Shown here one piece after another: positions 50,689 through 61,958 of a stretch of 64,000 nucleotides of DNA. Source of the DNA: Nipponacmea schrenckii (lineage: Eukaryota; Mollusca; Gastropoda; Lottiidae); contig JAUJPP010000007.1 of the NCBI GenBank assembly GCA_030562195.1, positions 23,681,769 through 23,745,768 on the forward strand. The letters are read 5' to 3'. The notes under the pieces were generated by a model, which was not told the DNA's origin, made no database searches, and was given only the letters and a program-made list of their open reading frames with translations. Numbering within the stretch: the stretch's first letter is position 1; each line of letters begins with the position of its first letter. The position numbers and the translations under genes are program-made.

Positions 50689-53217
50689 CAAGTAAACTGT
50701 TGATTTATTTATATTAATTTAAATTTTGGAATATTGATTGATATAGATCAGCGAATAGTTGTAAGTAGACACTTCAAATTCCAAATCGCAGAGGCATTAG
50801 CTGGGAACCACAACACATAGAGACTGTCCATTTCCTGAAAACGTTTTATAGAAGAGACAAAGAGCCACAATGTTTAGATTTTACCACTCATTTCCTTTTC
50901 AAACTTGAAGCAGATTTCTGAATTTTTCTGTTATTTCAAGACTATTTCCCTTTAAACTTGAACATATAAAAACTTACCCATGTTCTCATGATCTCTTAAA
51001 ATGAAATTAGCCTAAAAGCAATTTGGTTCTTCATGTTTTCCTTCGCCAACATATAAAAACAGCAAGTGCAAAATAAAACTTATACAAATAACATGCTTTT
51101 AGCAGAACTAAATTTAATGAGAATTTGTGATTCTTTCTGACACAAATATTGGGGGAAAAAAGTATTTGATTTCAGTTAAATTGTCATTTGATATGTTAGA
51201 TGGTATTTTATAAAGATAGAAAAAATCATTGGTTAAGTGTTGTTATTTTGGAGACATTTCTTGTTTGAACTTTTGTTTTGGTTTTGATGATGGTTGATTG
51301 GCATTGAGAAGTACTAATTAGATCAAATGCAGATCTTCAATTGCCTAAGAAATTTAAAATTTATTTAGATTGATTTCTGTTTGTGTTTGAGAAAGTTTTA
51401 GTTGTTGAAGCAAACGAACTATTAAGTTTCCAATAGCAGATATCACTAGCACCATGATTTGGTTTGGCTAATAGCCTTCAACTATCTGAATTTCACTGTT
51501 AAACTAATCTCTACTAGCTCTTTTAACAATGTCAAATACCAGGATAACAGGAGCTTAAATATTTCTACTCCCAATGCTACAAATCCACCTTTTAGATTAA
51601 CCGTTAGTCGTCTGCTTCTAATGCTATCTCCAAATTGAATCAAGAAATAGAATGAACTATTATCAAATTGTTGGCCTGTGTTGAAAAATCCAATCATTCA
51701 ATTATGGTATGGTTAGAGGATAGATTATTTGACCTTGCTAGAAACTAAATATCAAAGTTCAAAATTATTCTCAATCAAATTGGTGTGAAGCTAATAATTA
51801 TATCGTATGGCCTTTTAGATTCACCTCAAATAGGAAAGGAAAAAGGGTACTTTGTTATGTTGAAATGTTTTTTTATTGTCAGTGATTTTGATCAAACCTA
51901 AGGTGTAAAGAAATATTTATTACAAGTCAGCTGAAAATCAGCTCCTCCATACCATTTAATGCTATTTAGCCATTGTGATTATAATGCTTGACTTGGAAGA
52001 ATTCATGCAAATATAGTTATAATGAAATCCTTTCCCAAGGTTAAGCAAATTTTCACGAACATAGTTGGCTTGTATATATACAACATATTAATGGTGTGCT
52101 TTTGGGTTGTCTGAGTGCCTTAGTTGACTGCAATTCCATATCCTGATATAAAATTCATTGTTAATTATGTCTCTCATACCAATTATAATCCTGCATATTT
52201 GGAGTTCACTTTCATAGCCTGCAGGAGTTTATAGCTCAGTATATTGACAGGAATTTGGCGCCTTAAGTAGAAAATTCTGTCTTGAAATTGACCTCTTCAC
52301 ACCAATCTTGACCAAATGTTAACACTTGTCAATATATCAGAACAGACCAGATGGAAGTTGTTATCTATCATATGGACATGTGTCATGGAATATTTTAACA
52401 TTTTCTCCCTCTGGCTTCATACTTTAATAACGCAACTGACAAGCTATCTTACTAATCAGTTTTCAAATTATCTCAAACAGTGAAATCGCTTTGCATGTCT
52501 GGGAGGTTAAATTCTTTACATTTTACTTTCAGGAATTTAATTTAATTGCAATTGTGAAACTAGGTTATCGAAGAATTTCTATTATTCCAAAAGTGCAGCT
52601 AACTTTGGAATTGTTTCATTTTCAAGGTCAACAGAATGGAAAAGCTATTTTCAAAACAGCAAATTGTTTTTGGCATTTCCTTTTTCTGAAAGCAGCAAAC
52701 AATACGTCCTGAAGTAATGATTACTGACATCAGGCTCATTGAAATGGAAATAGCAAACACAAGTAATGGACCAGATTTCAACTTTGATAAGGTCCACCAT
52801 ATTGGTTTTGCTAACCAAGGTGGGAGGTCTGACCTGGTGAAATATTTTGAATGATTAAAGTTGTTGAACTAGAATTACGGTCACTAAGGTGTTAGTTTAT
52901 GATAGTTATTAAACATATGGTGTACTAGAGCAGGCAATACAAGTACCCAGAACAACTTTGCATTATTTTGGGTAGATTTCAACGTATGAACAGTAGGTTT
53001 TAAAATTTGATGGTGTCTGCCTTAATTAAAGATTAAGTATTTAACATCTTTGCAGGAATTGATGTTGATTCATATAAATATAGATGATAAGCTTTCATGT
53101 TCAAATCCTAATCATAAATCATGACTTTTGACATAGATTAATTTATTACTGTTGGGTGGTAGATAACAGAAGCAGTAAAACCTGAAAATATCTTTTCAGA
53201 CTATTCTTTGGTTATAT

Positions 53218-53762
53218 GTTTGGTTTAAAAGAGTTAAAACACAATTATATGGTTATTATTACTTAACCTTAGTATACATGTAGCCTACAATTGTTTTCAT
53301 TACTGCCCTAAAAGACTTGTAACCTTGACAACATTTTGGTCTTTAGAAGTGGACTAGGTTAAATGTTTGGTTTAAGAGAGTTATCTGAACACAATTATAT
53401 GCCTTAGTATACATGTACAATTGTTTTCATTACTGCCCTTAATGACTTGATACCTTGACAACATTTTGGTCTTTAGAAGTGGACTAGGTTAAATGTTTGG
53501 TTTAAGAGAGTTATCTGAACACAATTATATGCCTTAGTATACATGTACAATTGTTTTCATTACTGCCCTTAATGACTTGATACCTTGACAACATTTTGGT
53601 CTTTAGAAGTGGACTAGGTTAAATGATTGGTTTAAAAGAGTGAACTGAACACAATTATATGGTTATTATTACTTAACCTTAATATACATGTACAATTGTT
53701 TTCATTAATGCTCTTAAAGACTTGTAACCTAAACAACATTTTGGTCTTTGGAAGTGGACTTG
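53218..53762 (+). repeat. Four tandem copies of a ~130-bp unit
   Basis: Units start at 53218 (146 bp), 53364 (130 bp), 53494 (130 bp) and 53624 (about 139 bp). Each begins GTTTGGTTTAA or close to it and ends near CTTTAGAAGTGGACTAGG. Copies two and three appear identical on reading, while one and four keep an extra GGTTATTATTACTTAACC part that the middle two lack. This suggests a deletion followed by recent duplication of the shortened unit. Confidence 0.92.
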
Positions 53763-56700
53763 TGGCTACAATGCAAGATTAAAGATTGAAAATGCATTAT
53801 CTGGCACAATACTAATAGATATATACCATCAACAGATATTATATATTGTATATGTATAAGATAAATAACAGCTATGGTTATAACACACAGTAATTTGTTT
53901 TATTTATCTGTTCATTTTAATCATAACCAACAGGTAAAATCATTTCAACCTGTCTTAATGAGGTGTTTGACTAACAGAGAAATATTACTTCTTACTATTA
54001 ATATAGAAATATCATTTCTAACTGGTACATAACTCCAGCTATAGCTGTTTATTTAGTATGTAGTTATTAGTCTTAGTGTCAGTACCACCTGCTGTTATTA
54101 GTTTATATTAGTACTGTACCATGTGAAAAATGAGTTAGTGGAAAGCATTTGTCAATATTTAGATTTGAGGGAAGAATAAGACATATTGATTACTGATCAT
54201 ATGTTGAGTTCCAACTTTATTATAAAACAGATTGGACTGTAAGGTTTTCTATGGAAAAGAAACAATCTGTTGGCAAGTGTTTCAATCTTGCATATTGATA
54301 TTCATGTAACAGAAGCTTTTTTCAAATTAAATATTCTTCTAGTATATATCCATAATAATTGCTTTGTTTATCTATAAGCTGTGCTTTTAATATGCCTGTA
54401 AAGATCTATTTCAAAAGTTGGTTTAAAGGTCATTAAATGTTCAATATTTCTATATGTCTGAAACTTGATTTGGATCCCTAAATGGTTTACAAGTAAAAAG
54501 TATTTTTGGCAAATATACTATATAATCTGACAGCTAGACAAGAGCAAGGGTTTAATCAGCAACATTTTCCAAACTTGATTGTTTTTCTAAAATGTTTATA
54601 TTGATGAATCACTCTGTTCAGATTTTCATACATTTTTAAATGTTAAACAGTAATGTTTATCAGGGAATTGTTAGATTAGCATTACAGAAAATGAAAGTTC
54701 TAGCAACATTAATGGATTTTAGATGGCTGATCTATATGTTGCTATCTATCATTATAGCTGCCTTTTCTGCATAATGATGCATATTCAATAGAATTTCTTC
54801 CATTAACTACAGTAATCTTGTATTTTACTGTGTTAATACGAAATTTATTCTAAACCAGCTACTTCTGCTTGGTTTGCCATCAATGAATTTTACATTTAAC
54901 AACCGTTTACTTCACTGTTGATCTTAATTCTGATAACCTTTCTTCTCCTTAGTGCTAACTCGTTAGTCAATTATTAATGAGTAATGGTAATTAATTGACT
55001 ATTAATTAGATATTCAAGGAATATAATCTGTAATAATACAGTAATTTTTATGTATTATTTATTCTGATGATATCCTTTAATGTATTCTTAATCCTCATTC
55101 ATAATATATATTAGTTATTATCATATTTTCCAGTTGTATATTAGCATTTAACTGTGTATTGTTTCTATATTATTTGCTTCTGTGCTGACATGAGGGCACA
55201 TTGCTAGATTCCAGCACTTGATTGACTTGGTACCAGCCTGTTTTCTCCTAACAATGGTGCCTGTCAGTATTATACCGTTAATATAAAAAACAGATATGTT
55301 CCCACAACTAGAAAGAGCCTCATGCAGCAGGCAAAATTTCACCTTTTGTACATTGAAAAAATAAATCTTCATTGCAATTCATAGAGATTCTGTTTTTTAA
55401 ACTAAGCTCCTTAATTGTTGACATCATACAAACAGTTGTGAACGAAGTGGAGGCTTAATTAGTGTCCTTGGAGATGTATCTTTTATGTAATTAGATCAAA
55501 ACTTTAAAACGTGGCAGAAGTTTTAACTAACATTGTCAACAAATCATTAGAACATCAAGATGGTGGCTGACACGGTCAAACATAATGACTAGAAAATACT
55601 AAATGAATACAAAATGAAAGCTCTTTCTTATGTAAACAATCAAACAACTCCAACAATTTCTAATAAATGTTACATTTATATGTGATTTCCAATGTTTATA
55701 ATGAACCCTATGATTTTACGTTGCTGGACGATTTGTAAAATAAGTTAACGAGAATTTGAAACTATAAATGAACATTGTTTACAAGTGGCTTAGCGAGAAC
55801 CAGGCTACAGGTTGCCAACATTTTATTTTATTACCAACATTTCATATATACATACCTAGTAAAACTGGTCATTATTTTCTTTCCTGGGTCTTTAATATTT
55901 TTATATCATCTTCATTTAGCCAATATGATCTTAACTTAACGTATTTGGTCCATCGAGTTCCGAGAAATAGTTTAACAAGAGGAAGAACATGGCTATCAGC
56001 TGTGCTTACTATTAATATTCTGTATTTCAAAATGGCGGAAAGGACATTTTGTATGATGGGAATTGCTTTTCTCCCTCAGAATACTTCCAAAATCCAAATT
56101 ACTCCCCCAACCTAGTTGGTGCAAGATTGGTATTAATTTTTGCTGTTTGTTCCAGTTACAAAAATGCCTTGGTTTATTTGAAAGTATTTATTGGTAGTAT
56201 AAATTGTCTTGGTTCTGACTTTATTAGATGTGTCAAACATATCAAAGAAGGTCAGATATACAAAATTCTTGCCCATTCTGTAACTTTGAAGATGGGAAGG
56301 TGGAATATAGAATGATAGGTAATAATTCTACCTGTATGATCAGTCAAGGTATTAACACCAGATGGTGGAAATGAACCAAACTTGATCTTCTGTTTATATA
56401 TAAGGAGGAAATGTATACATTTAGCCTTTTCTATTACCTACATACTTGGGTCTTATAACATTTGATCATTGCTCCACACCCAAAACCTCATTTTAACTGT
56501 TTGCTCAAAATTGGTCTAATCACCAGCAGGCTTTGGAATACATAATTGCTTCTTAAACACTTGGAAAAGATTCAATGATGGACCTTTTTAAGATTTTGAA
56601 CAGCCGAAAGTCATTATTGAGAGTCAGAGCGAATTGGATGGATGGAAGAGGCAAAGGGAAATGTCTACTTTCATTGCTTGACAGGGTGACTAAAGTTACC

Positions 56701-57180
56701 TCTTAATTGAAGAGTTGTGTCCAAACTGATAGTAGCACAAGGGTTTTTAATATACATTTGTGTATATTTATGAATTTACAAGGTACATCATCTACATATT
56801 AAAACTGGAGCCAAGTCAACATTGCAAGTACATTTGTTAGGGAAAGAGAAAGAAATGAAAAAATATGTTGTCAAGAGTGTATGCTAAATGGTAAAAGCTT
56901 CTCAGTTCTGGGAAAAACTCAAAAAATGAGTAATATAATGTACTTTATCATCTGTTTGCCAGAAGTCTAACAGTTTGACCTAACAAATTGTGTTTTCTTA
57001 GTTTGTGACATATTACAATTATAGCCAACTAAAAAACAGTCAGATTATTTAGAAATTGTCTTCCAGAATGTCTCCAATTTGATATTGATACTCAGTAATT
57101 AATACCATTCTAAAAGGAATTCTTGAAATCAGGAACTGATTCCCTAAGGGAATTTTAAATATTATCTGATACTGATTATT

Positions 57181-57199
57181 ATATATATATATATATATA
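57181..57199. repeat. (AT)n microsatellite
   Basis: An uninterrupted AT dinucleotide run of about ten units. Confidence 0.9.
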
Positions 57200-58318
57200 A
57201 ATGATATTATTTCTGTTATATTATCATGATTTTTATATTGAGATCTAGGCAGTTTGCTTTTTTCTTTTATTTAGCCATAATTTTGCACACACTAGAAGGT
57301 TAGAGCTAAGACTGTTGCCGCTCTTCTAATTTTGAAAGATCTTCCAGAGTAGGGCTTAGTATTTTGACATTAGCTTCTGGCATCTGTTTGAACCTCAAAT
57401 TAAATGGCACTTATCGATTGATTCAAAAGGATGAACTGAGAACTAAAATAATTATACCTTTACATATCAACAACTCATACACATCTGTGATATATCAAGA
57501 GACATTTATAGGATATATTAACTTTTCTGTATCGTTTATGAAGTGTCACATGAATGATTCCGTCATCTTCCAGTAGCTGGACTCTTACACCAATAGGATA
57601 CGTACTAAAAATAAAAATCAGATCAGCTTATCACAGCTGGTGATGGATGTTGTTTTTGAGTAACCATTTTATTAAAGTTAATAATAGTACAAGAGATTGA
57701 CACTGATCACGCCAATGATAAATGCATTTTACTCATTGATCTGACTTAGAATTCACCCTTTCACATCTGCTGATTCCAATCTTTACAACTAACCAGAAGT
57801 AGGAAAAAAATCAAACAGGATAAGTAGCTACACAATAACATTCTAAATAGGAAAATGGCTTGAACATGATGCCACCATTAGCTTAGAGTTGAATTTCCAT
57901 AGGTTTGTCAACAAATACTATTGAATGAAAGGTTGCTTTAAGCCAACACTTGATAAATCAGTTCTATAGGTTTGGTAAGTCAATTCTATAGATTCACATT
58001 GTTTCCGTCTTATTTGCCTTGTGGATCTCTGATCATTTCGACATAATGGTTTGACAGAAATTCACAGATCTAAGATCTTGATGGACTTCAATTTTCTTAC
58101 AATTATTGGACTAAGTGAATACCAAGATGGTTCTCTTGTATAACATATTTTGGCAATATAGATGTATCTTTATATTGTTGAGCTCTGTGAATTATTTCAA
58201 CAGACATGTACTTATGTATTGACTTAACCTGAAATCTTCTGACTTACGTAAAAAAAAAATGGTGTAAACACCATCTTTGACTACAATTTTTATTTGATTT
58301 TAGTTGAAAATTGTGATG

Positions 58319-58490
58319 GATGTAGTTTTTAAGTAACCAGTTTTGTTAAGATGGATGTAGTTATAATGTAACCAGTTTTGTCAAGAAGGATGTAGTTTTA
58401 ATGTAACCAGTTTTGTCAAGAAGGATGTAGTTTTACTGTAACCAGTTTTGTCAAGATGGATGTAATGTTAATGTAACCAGTTTTGTCAAG
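58319..58490 (+). repeat. 35-bp minisatellite, five units
   Basis: Units begin GATGTAG at 58319, 58354, 58389, 58424 and 58459, exactly 35 bp apart, each containing GTAACCAGTTTTGTCAAG. Divergence between units is low. Confidence 0.92.
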
Positions 58491-60130
58491 CTGATCTTTA
58501 ACTTCTATTTCACCAACCTCAGATGTTCTAGAAATTATTGGATTTTATACAATAATTTAGATGTGCTCGAGAATTAAATGAGCTATTTAAAAACCATTTC
58601 CCTGCAATATACTCAAGATAAATCAATTGCTGTTATATCTACTGCCTTGCATGCAGTTAATTTAATAGTTCCATACATCACTTTCTGTCATTCCCGACTC
58701 CAATTCGGATTTCAAACTTTTTTTGGAGATTCCTGATCTTTTAGTCCAATCTTTATTGATTAATTGTGATCTTAATTTTAGTTAAAGATAAAATATCCGT
58801 GGTTTTTAGGTTAAAAACTTTGCTTAGGCCAATTGGTCATTGTAAAATTGAACAACTTTGCTAAGAAAAAATTGGTAAGTCATAAAATAACGCAACAAAC
58901 TTCAAAAAATATTTCTGAAACGCCCTGTTAGCTACATGGTAGATGGCAAAATTAATTCTCAAGAAAAAATCAATTAGGTTGTATTCCTTAGAACTTGAAA
59001 ACATGCAATAAGCAACCATGAGGAATAGAAAATATATTTCTTATTAAACTTTTTGCAAGTAAATAAACGACAAGATGTTGACTCTTAAATAGAAGGCAAA
59101 GGCAAAATCACATATGAAAATATTTTAAACGTAATTAAATGTCGAACAGTTGACACTACAACACTCATTGACCAGCGTGACGCCATATTGGATTAGCCGT
59201 CTGTTTGATCTAGGTATTTTACAAACACAATAAATAAAAGACCAGAGATTTGACTGGTCAAACAATATCAATTACTATACACTATTTAGTCATTAGTTTA
59301 AGCGAAATGATGTGATTCAAAGTCACAACTGTTTGTCAGAAAAGACCTATTCAAATGCTATTTAAAGTAATTTGAATTTCTGAGCTTATTTAATGATGTA
59401 TTTTGTTAATATTGTGAAGAATATGTCTTGAAATCTGTCTTGATCACTGAGAGTTCTGCCCTATATTAAGATATTTCCTTGTATTTCTAGAAATGTGAGA
59501 TATTTTGCTTCTGCACTTAATGCAGTGCCAACAAAATGTCTTTGGTAATTTCCATCTCTAATATTCTTTGTCAATTCTGCGAGGTGGGTGTAATGTCACT
59601 TTCTGATTGGATAGGTCAAAATCCTCTGAGAGTGTGCAAACCATAGTCTGAAAAAAACAACACGGTTGGGTCAGTAAAGTGCAGAAAAGGTTAAGTCGAT
59701 TTCATTTTCCAGCAGGTGCTGTACTTATGGCAGGTCTCTCATGTATAATAAAGCACTAGAATATGTATTTTATGAAGATAGAATTAGTAAGTAGTTAGAA
59801 TGGTGATTGATTGAGAATAGATGTGTATTCTAATTCTCACGAGATTCATAATGGATGCATTGAGAGCTCGATAATATTCTCTTATTGGCATTTCATATTC
59901 TACAACAAACAGTCCATTCTCAAGGTACCAATAAAATGTATTTCATCTTTCCTCTTAACCATAAATTTTCTTTTAACTGGATAAGTATACTTTGATGAAG
60001 TGTCTTTGAAATTAAGTTTGAAATTAAGATATATTTTTAGCTGTGAGAAATCAAGATATCGGTTATTAACTCTTTATGGCATATGATGTATTACTTGATG
60101 TATGATATTCAAGGATTGATTTATTTATTA

Positions 60131-60246
60131 TATTGGTTATTTGATAAATGAAATTCAGATATTGGTTATTTCATCAATAAAATTCAGATATTGGTTATTT
60201 CATAAGTAAAATTCAGATATTTGTTATTCTATAAATGATATTCAGA
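60131..60246 (+). repeat. 29-bp minisatellite, four units
   Basis: TATTGGTTATTT..ATAAAATTCAGA units start at 60131, 60160, 60189 and 60218. The array ends only a few bases before the left arm of the large inverted repeat. Confidence 0.9.
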
Positions 60247-60252
60247 GATAAA

Positions 60253-60431
60253 GCCTTTAACTTGAAGCAAGATGTTTTGTGAATAGGTTAAATTAGAACA
60301 CAGTTTGATATTGATATCCGATAGATTTATCCCACTTAATCCTACCTTACAGCACAAACACCATGGGTTGATCTGCTATCTTAGAGGCCATTATCTCCTG
60401 TAGCTCAATGATATATATCACTGAATTCATT
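60253..60431 (+). repeat. Left arm of a perfect 179-bp inverted repeat
   Basis: This arm, from GCCTTTAACTTGAAGCAAG to CACTGAATTCATT, is the exact reverse complement of 60734-60912 as far as I can read, with no mismatch or gap over 179 bp. Both ends stop abruptly: the next bases outside (ATAAA against GGTGATTA) and inside do not pair. No target duplication is seen next to the arms. Confidence 0.93.
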
Positions 60432-60733
60432 AATTTTAATAAATTCATATGTTGATTTTTCGATTATATTATAGAATGTATTATGAAAATATAAGGTCGT
60501 TTAATGATATTGCACAACCAACTTAAGCTGAAAAAGGAAAGCATTTTGTAATAGCAAAGCCATTATTTTGATAATAGTCTATGATATGTCGACTTTATAT
60601 ATATCCAATGGATATGTCAGCTATATATTTCCATTATGACAATAAAGTAATATCCAATGGATATGTCAGCTATATGACAATAAAGTACCAGTAATAAATG
60701 ATATTGTTATGAAAACAGCAAGATGTGTTTTAA
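60432..60733. repeat. 302-bp loop of the inverted repeat, with an internal direct repeat
   Basis: The loop is AT-rich and holds two copies of ATATCCAATGGATATGTCAG plus CTATAT (60601-60626 and 60650-60675), each followed by ATGACAATAAAGTA-type sequence. No coding frame was found. Confidence 0.8.
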
Positions 60734-60912
60734 AATGAATTCAGTGATATATATCATTGAGCTACAGGAGATAATGGCCTCTAAGATAGCAGATCAACCC
60801 ATGGTGTTTGTGCTGTAAGGTAGGATTAAGTGGGATAAATCTATCGGATATCAATATCAAACTGTGTTCTAATTTAACCTATTCACAAAACATCTTGCTT
60901 CAAGTTAAAGGC
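60734..60912 (-). repeat. Right arm of the perfect 179-bp inverted repeat
   Basis: Exact reverse complement of 60253-60431. If the intron is transcribed, the two arms would pair into a 179-bp duplex with a 302-nt loop, suitable for RNA editing or small-RNA processing. That is inference from the symmetry. Confidence 0.93.
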
Positions 60913-61739
60913 GGTGATTAGCCTTCTATAGTTTATGCAAGTTAACTTGTTTTCCAAATTCCTTAAAGCACACAAGAAATTCTACTTGGCTTATAGAATT
61001 TTTTGATATCACTTATTAGTGTGAGATTTTTCATCAAGAATTTATGGACTGTTGTCGGAAATATATCTATTGAAAGGCTTTATGTGCAAGAATGAGCTCT
61101 GATTAGATGATGTGACTTCAGCAAGAAATTTTCATCAAATTAAATTTTCAACTATCAGATAAGCTTAATATCGTAAGATACAAAATAAATGACGAAAAAA
61201 TGTGGAAATAGTATAAAACATTGTCCCCTAATATCTTCACAAATTGCATAGTACTTGTTGAGTTGAAAAAATGTTCCTTCTCCTTGACAGCTTCAAACAA
61301 TGGCAATGACATGTGGAAAAAGACTTGTCATTGGCTCAGAAGACTGTTAACATAACAGAATAATTGTATTGTGTTACAAAAATGCCAACAGCAGCAATTA
61401 GAATACAAGCCTTCTGCATAATATTACATTTTTACTATCTCTGACAAAACAAATCTGTGTCTGGTAAGCAGACAATTTTATTAACTGTTTATTATTATTG
61501 CAACGACTTAAGGAAATATATGTAAGTTTTTAAAACCTTTGCCCTGACAGCAAGGTATTGATTTCACAAAACAAGTGCAACCAGTGCGATATATAATTGT
61601 ATAACTTGATTTGTAGTATTCACGCAGTGTGTTGAAGTCAAGTTTGACAAATGCCAGGTCTATTCTGTAGAAAAATCAGACAATGAAATAATGTAAGTGT
61701 AAATGTTACCAGCACACTAAGGCTCTTTACCTCATTTCA

Positions 61740-61958
61740 GGAAAAGTTTTATTTTTGAATCAATGTTTCTGTGATTTCACCAAGAGCACAATATCGAATC
61801 ATATGTTTGATCAAAATTTTATAGTCAATTTTTATTTGTGTACTTTGAAAATATATCACCATTATCAATGCCCATTGAATGAGTATAAAGTTTTAAAAAT
61901 GCCAGGACTCCATTGCCGATATTTCGTCATCAATTACTTAAATGTTCAGATGCACTGA
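61740..61958 (+). other. Weak acceptor followed by an open frame
   Basis: TTTACCTCATTTCAG ends at about 61740 and is a strong acceptor by eye. The phase-1 frame from the first exon then stays open to a TGA at about 61956-61958 (roughly 72 codons). There is no good donor inside and the residues are rich in Phe, Tyr, His and Cys, as in random AT-rich frames. It is listed because it is phase-compatible, but it is probably not an exon. Confidence 0.1.

Noticed and set aside
52535..52626. Acceptor TTTTACTTTCAG and CAAG|GTCAAC donor around 92 nt
   Set aside because: The donor is weak and the first exon's frame meets TAA at the second full codon.
53934..53940. AACAG|GTAAAA as a recursive splice site
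   Set aside because: The donor half is non-consensus and the tract before it is interrupted by purines.
55768..56115. 115-codon plus-strand frame
   Set aside because: Length is expected by chance. Composition is rich in Phe, Ile and Tyr, and there is no phase-compatible acceptor.
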